DNA from: Syngnathus acus
Lineage: Eukaryota; Chordata; Actinopteri; Syngnathiformes; Syngnathidae
DNA length: 64,000 nt
Direction: 5' to 3'
Assembly (NCBI RefSeq): GCF_901709675.1
Contig: NC_051107.1
Span: 1,481,501 to 1,545,500, forward strand
Below, one piece after another: positions 13,001-28,000 of this stretch. Positions within the stretch are counted from its first letter, which is position 1. Every line of letters begins with the position of its first letter. Under the pieces are notes generated by a model that had not been told where the DNA came from, made no database searches, and saw nothing but the letters and a program-made list of their open reading frames with translations. Both the position numbers and the translations under genes were made by a program.

Positions 13001-16000
13001 TAACGTAATAATTACGCGTGAGCGCGATGGGATCGATGAGCCCCGGGGATGCGGACTGAAGATAAGAGTTCTCTCAAATTTAACACGCCGCACATTCGCA
13101 AGCAGGAATGTGCGTAAGGGAGGAGGAGGATAAAGATGCAGCTGGCAAACAAACGTGCAAATCTCCTCGAGCGGAAAATCCTCCTCACACCTGACAAGTA
13201 AATCTTAATTACCTTAATTAACAAAACGAAAAAAAAAAAAAAGTTAGTGACATGAGTTCACTGGAAGCTGGATACAAAATGGTTCAGGCCAAATGAGGTT
13301 TGGAAGTAAGTTTTAATGGACTTTCAAACTCATTTCTTTCTTGTGCTTTATTAAGACATGGAGTTTTTTATGTTTAGTTTGTTGTATCTATACGTGGAAA
13401 TTAGGGAGTGACCCAACTACCGTATTTCCCGGACTATAAGGCGCACCTAAAAACCTCAAATTTTCTCAAAAGCCGACAGTGCGCCTTATAGTCCGGTGCG
13501 CCTTATATATGGACCAAATTCCTAAATTTAAACTGGCCCGAAGCATTGTGTCATGAAATCAATCATAAGTGGCCCGCTGAAGACTATGAATCATAAAGAC
13601 TATGGATCATTATTTTGTGATTATAAAGTCATTTGTTGCGTCTGAAGTTGAAATAAAAGAGATAAAATGGAGAATGATTCGGATTAAAACTCTGACATGA
13701 TGCATTAATGGTGCGCCTTATAGTCCGGTGCGCCTTATATAAGGACAAAGTTTTCAAATGGGCCATTCATTGAAGGTGCGCCTTATAGTCCGGTGCGCCT
13801 TATAGTCCGGAAAATACGGTCATTTGAAAGATTTTTAAATATTTAGTTTTCCATATGAAGTCAACGTGTAGCTAATATTGTGACTTTGTGATTCGTCTTG
13901 ACGGCTCCTCGTGACAGCGCCGACTCCTGTCACTCCTCCTTTACGTAACACCAGATGAGATGCTCTACAGCTGCCCCGCCTCCCACACCCACACAACTCG
14001 AACATGCCGGTACATACAGTATACAACCTCGGCAGCTGTCGAGCCTTAGAAACGTACATTTTTACTAAGCTGGCAGTCGGACAGACGACGGCGCAGCGAC
14101 ACATAAAAAGCAACACGGCGCCAGATGGAAGCGTATTGTGAAGCGTAACAAGACAATCGTGGGGTTGGAACCAGACAATAATCTTACTGCTCGACATCCA
14201 TCAATGGGACGAGTCCTGCGGGTCAAATGCATGACCACAATTTGACTTAATTGACTTTGCGACGTTTTAATGCGTGTAGTTTATGCTTAAGGAAACGTGC
14301 GGAGAATGAAGCATTGCTGACACGCCGCAGGAGACACATTAGAGGTCAAACCAACTCTTGCTGGAGACAGCATTAAGTAGACCTCCATCCACTTCACATT
14401 AAAACGTATTATCTACAGCTGTCAACGTTAATCGATTAATCAACAAATAATCGATTAGCAAATGAATCCACAACTATTTCAATATCGAGTAATTGTTTGT
14501 AGCCACTTTTTACCTTAAAACTGAATATTCATTAATTTGTGTAGTAATTCCTGAAATTGACTGATTATCTTTCGTGTTTAATCAAATCAGAATATCTGCA
14601 ACTTGTTTTTCATTTGGGGAAAAAAAAAATCACTGCACCAGTAACAAAATCATTTAAAAAAAATACAACATAAATCCTTGTAGTGTGATATTGTTTGTTT
14701 TTTAATTATTAAACAATACCAATTAAACAGTAAATGGGAAAAGGGCTTTGAAATATCTTGCAAAAACTAGATTTTATCCGATTTTAATCGATGGAATAAT
14801 CGATTCGAAAAATATTCAATAGTGACAGCCCTAGAAATTTTTTTTTATTCAAACTAAAATGAACAATTACATTTTATTAGATTCTTCGATTAATCGATGG
14901 AATAATCGAGTCGAAAAATATTCGATAATGACAGCCCTAGCCCTTATCTGTGACCTTGCTAATATTAAAAAGTGTGCTCGGTAAAAGACAGTGAAGGAGG
15001 CACATCTTCTGTCCTCCTTCCTCTGATCCCCTCAAAATGAATTGATGTATCACAATGTCAAAGCAGCCATTACCACGATGTGAAAATGAGCAAGCAACTC
15101 CAATAAAAAGCGGTCATTTAAATGCAAATGTTTGCTCGCATGAGATTTACATCCCCGAGGTACTCACTCGAGGACATCCCTGTTGAAGGGCTTCTTGCTG
15201 TTGCCCAGGAACTCGCCGATCATCTGCCGACTCAGCCCTTTCCTCTGCAGCAGGAAGTGGGCGACGCCAATGGGCGTGTCCGGGATGAAGCCACGCGAGA
15301 TCAGGAACTGGAGGCCTTTGTCGGGATTACTGGGAAAAATGGAGGTAGAAGCTTTTAGAACATAGCCTAGCATAAAAAGAACTTTTTCTAAAACTAAAAC
15401 ATGTCGGGAAGTAGGTTGTACGTATATTAGGGCAATGATTCTCAAAATGTATGTAGTACGAATTAGCATTAAGTCAAGTCAAGTCAAGTCAAGTTTATTT
15501 GTATAGCCCTAAATCACAAGCAGTCTCAAAGGGCTTCACATAGACAAAAATTGACAATTATTCTCAAAGCATCCCCTGATCTTAAGCTCCCAAAAAGGGC
15601 ATTAGCTACAAGCCAAGTGAAAACCAAGGCTTGACTTTTCGATATTGTTATTCCAGATAAGTCAAACGGTTAAAATTCCCAGTGTCCACTGTATTTCGAA
15701 TGCTATTAGGCCTACGTGGAGGAGAGATGCTCCAGGGAGGCTAGCATGTGAATGCCATCCCCCTCCCTCTGTGTTCTCTTTTTAAGTAACAGCACGCCTG
15801 TCCTGGCTAATGGGTTTAGCTAGGTGAGGAAAGATGGTCGGGGGGAGGTAAAGGGCAAGGGGGGAGGTTGTTAGAGCATCAGACCGAGCAGATGTGAGCA
15901 AATAGCAGCATGAGCTAGTCGGCAGTTCCCGGCTTTGAAAGCATCTGCTCGCCCACTCTGCTGACGGCTGACATGTCGCCGAGCGAATTTGGCTGATTAC

Positions 16001-19000
16001 TTGATGTTTTCCCAACACGTGCGCAGATCCTACACGCTGAATGTCATTTGCCACGGCAAACAGACGAGGGGGTGGCAAATTTGAGACGAATCAGAGATGA
16101 GTGGCGCGGAATGAGGGAGAGACGATTCTTGGCAAAGTGATGATCGATATTGTGATAGTTGAATCACGCTGTGGGCTGTTTGGAATGGTGTGTTCATTTA
16201 GCTGGTCGATTCAATTGTTTTCCAGCATCACTTTTTGCCTCGGTAAAAACCCAAACTTTAAAGCGACTTCTCTCTTTTTTTTTTTTTTTTAACATGATTC
16301 CCGTGTGAATATCCAAAAGAGCGTGACGAGGGTCACCGTTGATGGGTTTTGTGAGAAAACTCGCTTTCCGACGCTTACCATCTGGATGGGAACAGGATGT
16401 TGATGTTTGCGAGCATGTATACACACACTCACGCTTGTGCAAAACAATTACAATTTGCTCTCCCCCTTTGCTGACTATTTTATTAATTAGCATTGATTCA
16501 CATGCTTTAAATCTACAGAACTGTGCTATACATTTACTGCTGTGCTGTGTTAGAAGAAAGCACGCAGGAGGCCTCTGCAACAAATTGTGTTATCATTTAT
16601 CTGATGATGATTCATCACAAAGATTTTCCTGACTTTATCGTTGCCCACTCAGATGTTGAATCAGCGCAGCTTGAGCGGGGGTGAAAGGGCAATTAATGTA
16701 ACAGTAAATATCACCCCAACGTCAGCCTCCTACTACCTTCCTCTTCGTCGCCCTTGACGATCTCTCACCTTGCCATTGTCATTGTCCGTCAGTGATCAGC
16801 TTTTTCTGCCTCTGTACCTTTTTGTCCGCCTTCATCCCATACATGCGAAACTTTTTCCCAGATCTGAGTAACAAAATTTCGAATTGGAATTGATCAATGC
16901 ACTAACATGCTAACATATGAAAATATCGGACCCCGCAAATGTCCTGAGTTTGATTGACAATCTATGACCACCAATGACAAGCTTTTATTCAAAGAATGCT
17001 AACCTGCTAGCGGTGGTAGCGCAATATGTTGCCACTATTTTGGTAGACCCACCCCCCCAAAAAAGGGCCAAACACTTCAAATGCATCTAAAATCCTCCAT
17101 GGCAAATACTAAATTCGGGAAAAATAATTGAAAGTTCCTGTTCACTGCTTTTTTCACCAATCTTTCACTTGCGCTAGTTCATTTTTAAGACAAATCTCAG
17201 CGTCTGAAACATCACAATAATCTGGACCCGTTGACGACTCATAATTTCGATTCTCTATAGTCGTTGAAAAAGAGTTTACATCACCCATACATAGTCGGGT
17301 TGCATTTCTAGTGCGACTTGACCAAATGCTAACATGCTAACAGTTACTAAGAATCCATAAAAGCGATCTGAACAATTTGATTGACAACCACTGGTGAGGT
17401 TTAATTGGCGTGCGTTGCCGAAGAAGCGACGCATTTAACCCGAAGCCTGTTCAAGATAGGACCCCCCTCCCCTTGGTTGCCGTTATTAGAGTGTGGTGGA
17501 ACCAAATAACCCGGCGCTTGCTTTGCCTCTTGTTTTTACTGTCCCGACACGCACCTCCATCACAGCCAATTGATTAAATGTGTGCTTATCGTGAGACTGC
17601 AAACAGACTCTCCGTCACCTTATTCCCCTTAACCACACAGCGTGTTATTCATAACACATCCAAAGTGTGTACACGTCTCCATGACCTTTTTAAAATGCGT
17701 CCAACAGATTCAGAGGACATAAACCAGCTGTCAATCAAACAGCTTTTCCTGATTTTATCTGTATTTGCAATTAAAATAGCTCCGCCCCAGTGAAGTGTTA
17801 CACTGTTAACATTTGAGGAAGGCTATTTTGTTAAAAATGGACAGCTGAATTGTTCGGGCCCTCTTCCCCCTGACTAGTACTTTAAATGTTAATATTCCAA
17901 AGTGTGTAAACTCCTTGCTATTTATGACACTCCTCCGCTCTCCTACTGCAACTCTTGTTCCAAGCGTCACGCTCGCAAAGCACAAGATAATCGGCTTTAC
18001 GGTCGCATTTTTATTGCCTCTTCCAGATTTGCGTGAGGAGCCTTAATTGGGCCAATATCGCTGTGAAATCTTGTAGTTGCTCCCGGGGGATCCATCTCGA
18101 CAAGGAGCTTTGACAGACATGTTGCCGTGACAACGCAAGAACCCAAGATGGGGATGTTTTGCGGCATTTTTGAGCAAGAGGTGATGTCACGTGTTGCCAA
18201 AGGAGTGTCAAATGACATTGTGAATAACACGGCGAAGGCGTTTTCGTTTTATTTAATCCGATTAGATTTTTCGAGACAGCTAATCTGACATTAGATACAC
18301 CCACATATCATCATGGGGTCACATTCAGCAACTGTCAAATTTTGTCTTTACAAATACAATAAGGCAAAACAAAAAAAATGTTAGTAATTTTCGGAATAGG
18401 AAAGCCTGCACTGGATTGGAAACTAGTTAGATGGCTGTGTGAATCAACTGTACATCCAATTTATCCCAGCATGATAATAATTTTAACAACTTCTGATTTT
18501 AATAAGGTAACCAAAACATTCTTTGCTACGGTAGAATTACACAGTGTACCTAATAAAGTGGCCAGTGCAGTGCAATGCCATGTTGCCCAACAAACTTTAC
18601 AGCCTCCAAACCGACGGAGCGTGACACGTTTCAGGCGGGCTTCACCGCGTTCAGCTCCCGTGCACTCCTGTCGCCATGGCAACACCCCCAGGTCTATCGG
18701 CGGCATGCGAGAACCACTTCGTTCTTGTGTGTCACGAGTCTTAACGTCCAATTGCCTGCTTCCGTTTTTTTCCCTTTTAGTCGCAGATGTGAAGACGAAA
18801 TGGACAGCGGAGACTTTAAGATACTTCTAAGAAAGATTGCATGACCCTAATCCGCGCCATGTTCCCATCAAAGGCTTGAGCTCTTTTCGAAGGGGGATAG
18901 CTCTCTAACTAAGAATCGTGGAGCAGTGGTTACCAGGGGAGGAAGAAGTACTCACACTCTGCACTAAAGTAGAAATGACTACTGTCACTTGCCCTTATTG

Positions 19001-22000
19001 ACATCCAAATCTCAACCCATCAATTGAGATCTCAATCACAGATTTTATTTTAACCTGAAAAATCAATATATTGTGGCGGTTACTCACACATTGAAGAGGT
19101 TGAGGCCGATACGGTAGAGGCGTTTCCGCATGACGTCAGTGGACAGCGTGGGGGACTTGCAGCTGGCAGGGTTCTCGCATTGGTAGCGCGGCAGGCTGAG
19201 GATCATGGCCTGCAGAGCTTCCTTGGAGGAGGCCTCCGATGTGGAGCGCGCCTCGGTGGACGCGCTGCTGCTGCTCATCTGCTCCGAGCTGTCGGCTGTC
19301 TCCGAGCTGCTCCGATTGACCCCGAGGTCAGACACAGGCATGGGAGGTTTAGGGGGCTCCGGCGGCGGCGGCGGCGCCACCACCACCACGGCCTCTTCCT
19401 GGGGAAACGCTTTGTCCAGAGGGCTTGAGGGTGGTAGGTCCTCGCCGCCGAGCTCTTCCTCACTGGGAGGGGGAGCGGGGAACTCCATATCTTGATCACA
19501 TAAGTCTATTTCTGGGGGAGGTGGGTTCTCTTGAGGGGGTGGAGGGGGATCTATGGGCTCAGCTAATGGGGGCGCGGGTGGTTCTTCGGGTGGGACGGCC
19601 TGAGGAGCGAAGTTCGTTGTGATGGATGCAGCTCCCTCTTGCTGGGCGCAGCTGCCCAGCGTGACGGACTCCATGACGGAAGACGATACGCGGAAGTTTT
19701 GGCTGTCGATCTGGACCGTCACATCCCGGAAGGCCATCATGAGCTTGCTGGCGCTTTTGGACAGGTCGCTGGGGTCCAGCGGAGCTTGATGAATGGCCGA
19801 CTCCCCTACGCCGCACATCTCTCCTCCACCTGCTGCTGAACCGAACTGATAAGCGCCGCCTTCTTGCAGCGAGCACATGGTCTTCAAGCTCCAGTTGCTG
19901 AGCGCATCGTCTATGGACTTAGCCAGGGACTGGACTTGCTCAGTGAAGGAGTCCTCCAGGTCTGTCAAGCTTCCACCCACCGTGGCAGGCAGTGACGGTG
20001 ACCTCACCAGAGGGATGCCCGCTAAATTGCAGCCTTCTGCCAGGGCCCGTTCAGCCGAGAATCCCTCAGTGTTCTGCACGCGCACCTTGCGAAGAGAGAT
20101 GCGGCGCGGCAGGCGACTCTCCAACAGGGAATTGCGGATCTTCTCAAAGTTCTTGCTGAGCTGGTACTGGCGGAAGGCGGTCTGGATCTTGCAAGCGGCG
20201 CGGCGGGAAATGAGGTGGCCGCCGTATTTGTGCTCTAGCATTTCGATCTGGAAATAAGGATAGAGATATAAATTAATGACTGCTGAACATGGGATAGGTA
20301 TGTTACCAAGCTTTTAAAGTAACATTTGGAGAGTAAAAGAAAACAATCCTTTGTTGCTCTAAGCGATCATGATGTCCTGTAACGGAGCCCAAATGGGGAC
20401 AGTGAACATAAACTGTTGATGCTATCGACCTTGGTGGTGCATTGAAGATGAATATCAAGAAAGAAAAGGGTCAGACTGAAAGGAACTGGGCAGTAAAAAG
20501 GAAGGACATCCTGGGAATGCAGACATAAATGGGGAAATTGCGAGGTCATGAATCCACAGAGTTGGAGTGATCCATACCAATAGGTCTGCTTGGACCTCAT
20601 GAAAAACAAACGTGCGGCCGACTCACAGCATTTGAACAGAGCGCTCATTTTCTCTGCAAACACAACTCATAATCTCCGCCAACTCCGCAGAGAGGTTCTT
20701 TAAATCGTCTGAAAGCGAACGCGCCGTTAATCTTGCCTGTGAAAGATGGCTAAAAGTCTGTGGGAAACTGATAGACGCCATGTAGCCGCCGCCGTTGTCT
20801 GGCGGACGCTCAAAGACTTGATGAAACCCCCGCGCTTAGTCGGAACAATCAAGGCATGTGTATCTCTGGAAACACCCAAGTGCGAGCTCTTATCTTGGCA
20901 AGTCACATTGTGCGCCGCACATCTTTGCAACACAACCTTGCCCTCGTTCAGACTTAATGGACGATTATACTTCTGTTGCTTCTCTGAACCTCATTAAAGC
21001 TACAAGTGGAGGATGCTTTGGCATGCGGAGATAACCGAGAATACCCCAAGTTGTGTACAACAGAAATAATGTGTCATTAAGGAGCTAGAGATACGTATCG
21101 TGTGAAAGATTGACTCTCAGTTACTCTTCTCCCGCTAATTCATCCAGTGAGGCTCGGATTGTCAAAACACGGCATCCCAAAAGTTTTACAAACAATTTCT
21201 AAAAACATCCCTTGCTTCCAAAGAAACTCTGAAGAGGTGCCCTTGACTGAATAAAATATAAAAGTCATTTGATTAAACGTTGCAGGTTTTTATGCCTGTT
21301 TTGGCCTCTGCGTAAGCTGGGTCAGGGATTTTGAAGAAACCATTTGAGGACACGCTGCTCTCTTTGTGCCTGTCTGACACACTCGGAATTACAGCCACCG
21401 GGAAGGTAGGAAAGAGGATTAAAACTAGCCTGGCATTTAGACTCGGTAAATTAAGACTATTCCGGCAGACAAAGATGAGAAAATGACACGTGAACAATGC
21501 AATGGGGAGGACATGGCGGGGGAAGACGCCCCTCCTCTTCAGTAGCAGGCAGTCGCTTGGACTCCTGATCACTTGACAAAGCGCTGATGGAGAGAGATTA
21601 ATCTGCAGATCTGTGTTGCCACCGGCCGGACTCGCTCAATCGATTTTGAAGGGCAGATTGAACCCACAGTAAACTAAACCATAAGGTGAAAGTAAACACT
21701 GCATTTTCAAAGGATGCATACACGGGGGGATACAAGGGACATGTGAATATTTTAACGCCACTTCAAAGCTACTTGGGTGGAAGATAATTGCAAAAAATGC
21801 AAGGTTGGAGGAAGTTCACAATGATTAAGGACTATTTAAACCTGGAGTCTTTCCATGGTTCCCAACTAGTCCTGACTTATCTAGACGCCAGGTAGTGATG
21901 GATGGTCTTGATGAATAAGCGCCTTAAAAGTGTTTTGAATACAACTGGAGGTCAAGTAGTGTTACCAAACACCAAAACACTCCGCCATGAATCATCCCCA

Positions 22001-25000
22001 CAAGTACTGGGTATCACGACACACACAAGATGTACCGCCGAAGCGAGCGAGGAGAACCAAGAGGTCATTACTGCACTCGTGCTCATGCAAATGTCTCAGA
22101 GCGGAGAAACATCTGCATGATTAACGACCTGATTATGCAACGGCAAGAAGTGGGACACGACACAACATAACGTTCCCGTGCCAAGCCGAGACGATAATTA
22201 AAGATCTGACGTCACTGTTTTGCTGAGGAATCTTTGCCCACAATCTCTCTCGGAAAGTCGGTGACGCTGGCTAAGGATGCCTTTCAAAGAATGTGACCTG
22301 TGACCCTGTTGGATATTCATTGTTGTATTTTCTCCTCCGAATTATCCCATCACAGCCAGGGTCACATGGGACAAACATAATTTTCCATGTGTTTCCGCAA
22401 ACCGTACACAAATTGATTGTCAATCATGAGGTTACTGCACCACAATCGAGGTATCGCCCTGCACTTCCAATTAGTCCCACATTGATCGGAGGATGCATCC
22501 ATTCCACGTACACTTCTCTCTACAGACAGGAGATCGATGGAAGCAATCTACGTCTCTGTTGTCGTGACGACGGTGTAAAAAAGACAGAGTTCTACCACAG
22601 GAGTCTCAAGAAAGGAAGTTGCAAAAGTAAGTAAATCAGGTATGTCACATTTCATATCAATGTGTTGTGGCCAACGGGCACTAATTCTGTTTCCTTACCT
22701 GTACAGAATTCTTGGGGGATGCTGGGTTAGTTGAAGGACATAAAACAATACAAGGCAAAAATGACTGATGATGGTCCAAGACATGGAGATGGTATGGGTT
22801 TTCTGATGAGACAGCATGAACGGACAGACTGAGGCCTGAGGAGTGGGGTTGGGGTGAGGGGTTGTCTGGGGGGGGGGGGGACGGGGGTCGCATGTTTGCA
22901 CATTTCTTAATATTTTTAAAGACATTCATCAGAACAGGACAAGATGGGAGACAATCATGTGCTTTTATTCTCTGTGGAAGCTCCACTGAGAATCATTAAG
23001 TATCAGAGAGAGAATTAAATATCAATTTCCAGCATTCTGTATACATCAAAGTATTCAACAGAGGTGAAAAAGACAAAAGCATGATGGGGATCCATGATGG
23101 CGATAATGATAATGATGATGTTGAAGCAGATATAGTTTGGCCAATCCACTGGCTCAAATAGAGAACAGAAAAAACCTTCAAGGTTCCATACACGCACCAG
23201 GTGTAGCCCCATTCCAAACACACCCCTACCTGCTTGTTTTTGAGGTCAAGCGAGAGCTCATAGTCGGAGGTGGCCGAGTGTGAGCCGGCCCCGTTGCGTT
23301 GCACCCTCAAGGGCGACGCTGTGTGATGGAGACTGGCTCTCCTTGCCGTGCTGGTCTCTTTTGCGGCTTCACCTTCTTCCTCCTCCTCCTCCTCCTCTTC
23401 CTCTTTCTCCTCCTGTGCTTCTTCTACGTCTTCTACTTCAGCCTCTTCCTGAGCATCGTCCTGCTTTACTTCCTCCTCATCCGGCCCTTCTTGTTCAACA
23501 GCGTCCTGCGCTTCCTCCTCCTCACCCGGGGCATCAAATTGAGGTTCGGGCTCGGCTTCTGTCTGGGGTTCAGATTCTGGTTCGGTTTCGGGTGGGGGCT
23601 GCGGCTGGAGGGGCTCACACTCGGGCTGTGGAGGCGGCGGCGTCTCTTGATGGGGCAGCGGTTGTGACGGGGCCTCACTCTGCAGCTCCCCCTCTCCTCC
23701 CTTCCCTTCCTCCCCCACTGATGGGTCTGGAGAAAGGTCATCGCTGCAGAAAGGAGGAGAAAACGCAGAGTGAGGTGGCTTGCTGCATCCGCCATGACCT
23801 CTTCTCTCTCTCTCTCTCTCTCTAACTCTCCTGGGATGCAAGTGGTAAGACACGGGGACCCCTTTTTTTTACTATTTTGACTGTGCCTCGCTTGTCGTCT
23901 ATGCACTTGACAGACAAAGACATTGTGGAGGAGAGGACACAGCTGGAAAAAAACCCACAGGGTTGGTGCAGAAAAAGTTGGATGGAAAAGAAATACGGCA
24001 GCAACATCTTCAGGAAAAAGAAATGTGAAACTGACAGCCAGTAGTGACACACACACACACACACAGAATAACAAATCAGGACAGTCATGCGTGTGTGCTT
24101 TCATTTTTGACAGCGTGGGTCTGCGTGTGTATGCAGCGGATTTAAAGTTGAACACTTTATTATGTGTCCACTATTGGAGAGCAGTGAATTAAAATTGATT
24201 GTGGGGAAAAATGATCTCATAGTTTTGAGGGGAAAACTTGATTACATGAAATTTTCCACGCAGCAGTGGACAATCCCAATTTGGACCTGCAGCCAATAAG
24301 AAAATTGCCCCATCCCATAATATCATCCCAGTCTTTTTCCACTGGTTCAAACCTGACCTACTTACTGGATTTATTTCCCAAATTCCCCCTAAAACTGGAA
24401 ATTCACGCTGAAATGTCACTATTTTGACACAGTGGAGGTGCCAGAACACGACTCCCACGGATTGCTGTAAGTGCTGCAGGTCTGCTGGCACATCACGATA
24501 CAAGATGGCTACCTGGCGGCAAAACGTGGCACAACGCTTAACTTTTGGACCACTTCGCCTCGGAAAGATGAGTCTAAATCTGCAATAACCCATCTGCGTC
24601 TCTCGTTGTCGGTGTCATCACACATGGCGGAGCTTTAGCTTGCGGAGAAAGTATCTGTAATGGGCTTTAGCGGGATCCTTCTAAAATAGATGTACGTGGG
24701 ATGAATAATGGATAGTAAAATAGTCGCTTCTTCACAGAACTGCAGGTGAGCAAAAAATAGACACGGTAGAGGTGGGTGGTTGGGGGGGTGTTGAGTCTGA
24801 AGATGTCTTAAAAAGGCAGCTTGCTATGTCTACTTGAAGTCTTTTGAAAAGAAGCCCAGCCATTTCCTAAGTGCCTTGTTATGGTGTTATGGCTTGTGAT
24901 TTTTTTTTGTCATATGTGACAAAGATGAAAATGTGCGAAGAGACCGTATAAAAACAAAGAGCTAAGGAACAATACACTGCTTAAATGGAAATTTACCAAC

Positions 25001-28000
25001 ACAGAGGAAAATAATTAGACTTTTGCAGTTTCGCACATTCAGATGAACTTAGTGTATATATTGTGAGTACTGCTACTGTGACAAACTAATTTTCCTCACG
25101 GGAAAAATAAAGCATGTATTTAAAAAAAAAAAAAAAAAAAAGCCGCTCACATGGTCCAGAGGCTAATGAATCATTGAGTATGTAAATTGAAAGCAGCCTC
25201 AGCGAAGATGCGCAGCATGTGTGCATATTTATGCGCCTCAGTTGGAGAGTCATCACAAAGTGAAGCTTTACTCGGCTTCACCGGTGCTGTCAAGCCGCCT
25301 CGTTGTCCAATTCTTAACGTCCGCCGCTAGGTAGGAAGATTTAGCGCCTCGGGGTGTCAGAGAGGACCGGCGAGGGCGGAGACGAACCCTCGGCGGTGAA
25401 GATGGACGAGTGTGCTGTCCTCCATGTGCCTGACTTGGAATACAATCATTTTGCCCTTTATTCCACGACCTGAGTTTGGGTATATTTTGAAGTTGAGTCT
25501 TGTCACTTTGATTAAATCTCTTCCGACCCTCCCCCTCTTATGCACAATATCTCCTGCCCCTTACTGAGAATGAATCAGGCAGAGTGGAAAGAGTCTACAT
25601 TAATAAGCATCTCTTTGCTCATATACTCAGAGATGGTAACCTATGGGCTGAATTTATCTTTTGACCTGTGTCAATTCAATTTAAACCCTCAAGAAGTATA
25701 AAGATGGCACGTTGAGAACAGAGGTTCTCATGACGAACAACCACGTGTTTGTGCATAATTGCCGAACAATTGTCGTGGTTACCGAGCGGGGGCTTTCTCG
25801 CTATCGTGTCACATCTGTTCGCATAATTACGAGGAGAACACAAGGCCAAGAAAACATTCCATATGAGCAGAGAAAAAAAAAAAGACAAGCATACTACTCT
25901 GTAGTCTAGTGCTACAGCCACAATGATTTTTTTTAATCGGTTTATTATTTTGTCAATAAATTGGAATAAAAAAATCATTTTTAGCCTTTTATTCAATGAC
26001 AAATTGGAGACATAATTTCAAATTTACAGCACAGAAAGTGCACAAATGTGAATTAATTAGGTTTCAGATATCGGTTTGGTCCATAACAGCTGTCCCAAAA
26101 AATGGTTAAAAATGTTGATGCACTGGTCAACAATTCTTTTTTCATCAGCGATGCAAAAATGACTTTTCAAGCTGAATTAGTAGCGCTGTTTCAGAAGTTT
26201 CATAATTATAATTTTAATATATTTTTTTTGTCCTAGAAGATCATAGTGCGCTATAAAATCTGTATCGCAAAACATTTTTTGGTCAAACTCAAAAAAAAAA
26301 AGAAAAATCTCAAAATCTTGATGAGCTACAAAAAAATAAAAAACTGAAAATATTCTTAGGGCTACATAAAGCCATCTCTGATTAAAATTTTCTGTTGACC
26401 AGTGTTATTATTTTTTTAACAATGTCTAATTATGCAATAAGAAAAAAATCTTGGAAAATTGATTCGTTGACGAATCGTTTCACCACTACTGCAGTGTTTA
26501 GGTTTTTGTTTTGCTACTATTCAGTTCTTTCTATTCACAGTTGCATAAGGTTGATGATGTTGAAGCAATCGTATCTCTGATTATTCACCCAGTGCTTGTC
26601 CTGCCTCTTGTCTATTTTAAGGTTAACATTTTTCCTTTGACAGCATTTATTCCATCGATGAGTCATCTAACCTGCCGTCGACCTCTCTCGTGTTCAAAAA
26701 TCAGCACACTGCGTTCCCGAAAAGCCAACGCCATAGGTAATCCTTCGAAAAGCACCGAAAGTGCAAAAATCCGCAGGGCTCATCTCGTGCCATTAATCAT
26801 AAAATGATGGCTCCGTTATGGACAAGCCGATCAATAACTCACTCGGGTGGCCTCGTAAATAACACTCTTTAGCAAAGTCGGCATAAAAAATGACAGTGAA
26901 TCAGTGTTTTTATATTTAATCTATCAAAGCTGACAAGAGTTTCTAAATCATGCCACATTTTCTCACTTTTGTTGACCAAAACACAAAAAAACGCAGCTGT
27001 GTACGTGCATCAGCTGGCAGAAATAAGATTTATTCGACACCAGGAAGCTCACGCTTTGTTTTGTTTGTGCACCTGCGAACTCCATCATCCCCATCTTGAA
27101 GCTCGGTATTCCCATCTCGCGAGTGAAACCTCGCGGCTAACGCGTGCTTCAACGACGGTGGCATGGGGTCGGCTCCGACAAACAAGCGTCTTCCCCATTG
27201 TGCTAGTCCTATTAATATTCATTTTCATTCTTTTCACATTTTACATTTTCCCTCCCACTACCACTCTTTTCCCTGGTGTTTTTTTTAACAGATAATTTAG
27301 GGTGACAGGCAGAGCCAAAGCCGAGACGACACCTGGAGTGAGAGCGTGACGCTGCAAGCATGACTCAGCACAGAAAAACTGCTCGACGGTTTAGCGCTAT
27401 ATTGTCAAAAGCATGACACAGTCAAAAACAAAATAGGAAGAAACATTTTTGGAATAATGAGGAAATTACATATCACAATGCAAAGCTGTTCCTAATATTT
27501 TATCCCGAGGTTCACCTCATGTACATCATTGAATTGAGTATTCTACCAATTATTCCATTGACTAATCGAAAAAAAAAAAACGACACACAATAACATGCAT
27601 GTAAGGTGCAGGTGTTTTTTTTTTTTTTTTTTTTTAGTTCAACTGAAGTATCTGTGACTTTGCGTGTTTGACTTTAGAGGGTGTCAATTAATATGGGTGT
27701 AGTGTTTGTTGACTGTTAATGTCCTGTGCGATTCAGTTTGACCATGAATGTGCTCATTAAATTTCTGTTTGCTTACAGTTTGTTACCCGTGACCACAATA
27801 TGTTCTGCTTCTGCATAAACGCATTCGCTGCCAGCTCAGTTAACATCTTTGACGTCTAAAGCCGTAAATGGCAGTGAATGAGTTAGATAAATTTGATTTG
27901 AAAATTCGGAGTCGGGATTCTGCTTTGATTTTTATTTTTGGGAGGGGGAAATCAAATTACTCGATTTCTCATGGCAGCCCTATTTCTCTTCATTTCTGTG

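Larger units (their letters stand above)
12992..15167 (-). other. iqsec3 intron with two transposon relics
   Basis: Intron between exons 4 and 5. It contains the MITE at 13430-13819 and the ATCGATTAATCG-type element at 14416-14940. The rest shows no gene. Confidence 0.6.

Noticed and set aside
18378-18830. 150-residue plus-strand open frame
   Set aside because: Crosses a dispersed repeat fragment at 18545, shows no family features, and lies in an iqsec3 intron.
23280-23825. 181-residue plus-strand open frame
   Set aside because: Antisense to the acidic iqsec3 exon; Leu/Pro-rich because of the GAG-rich coding strand.
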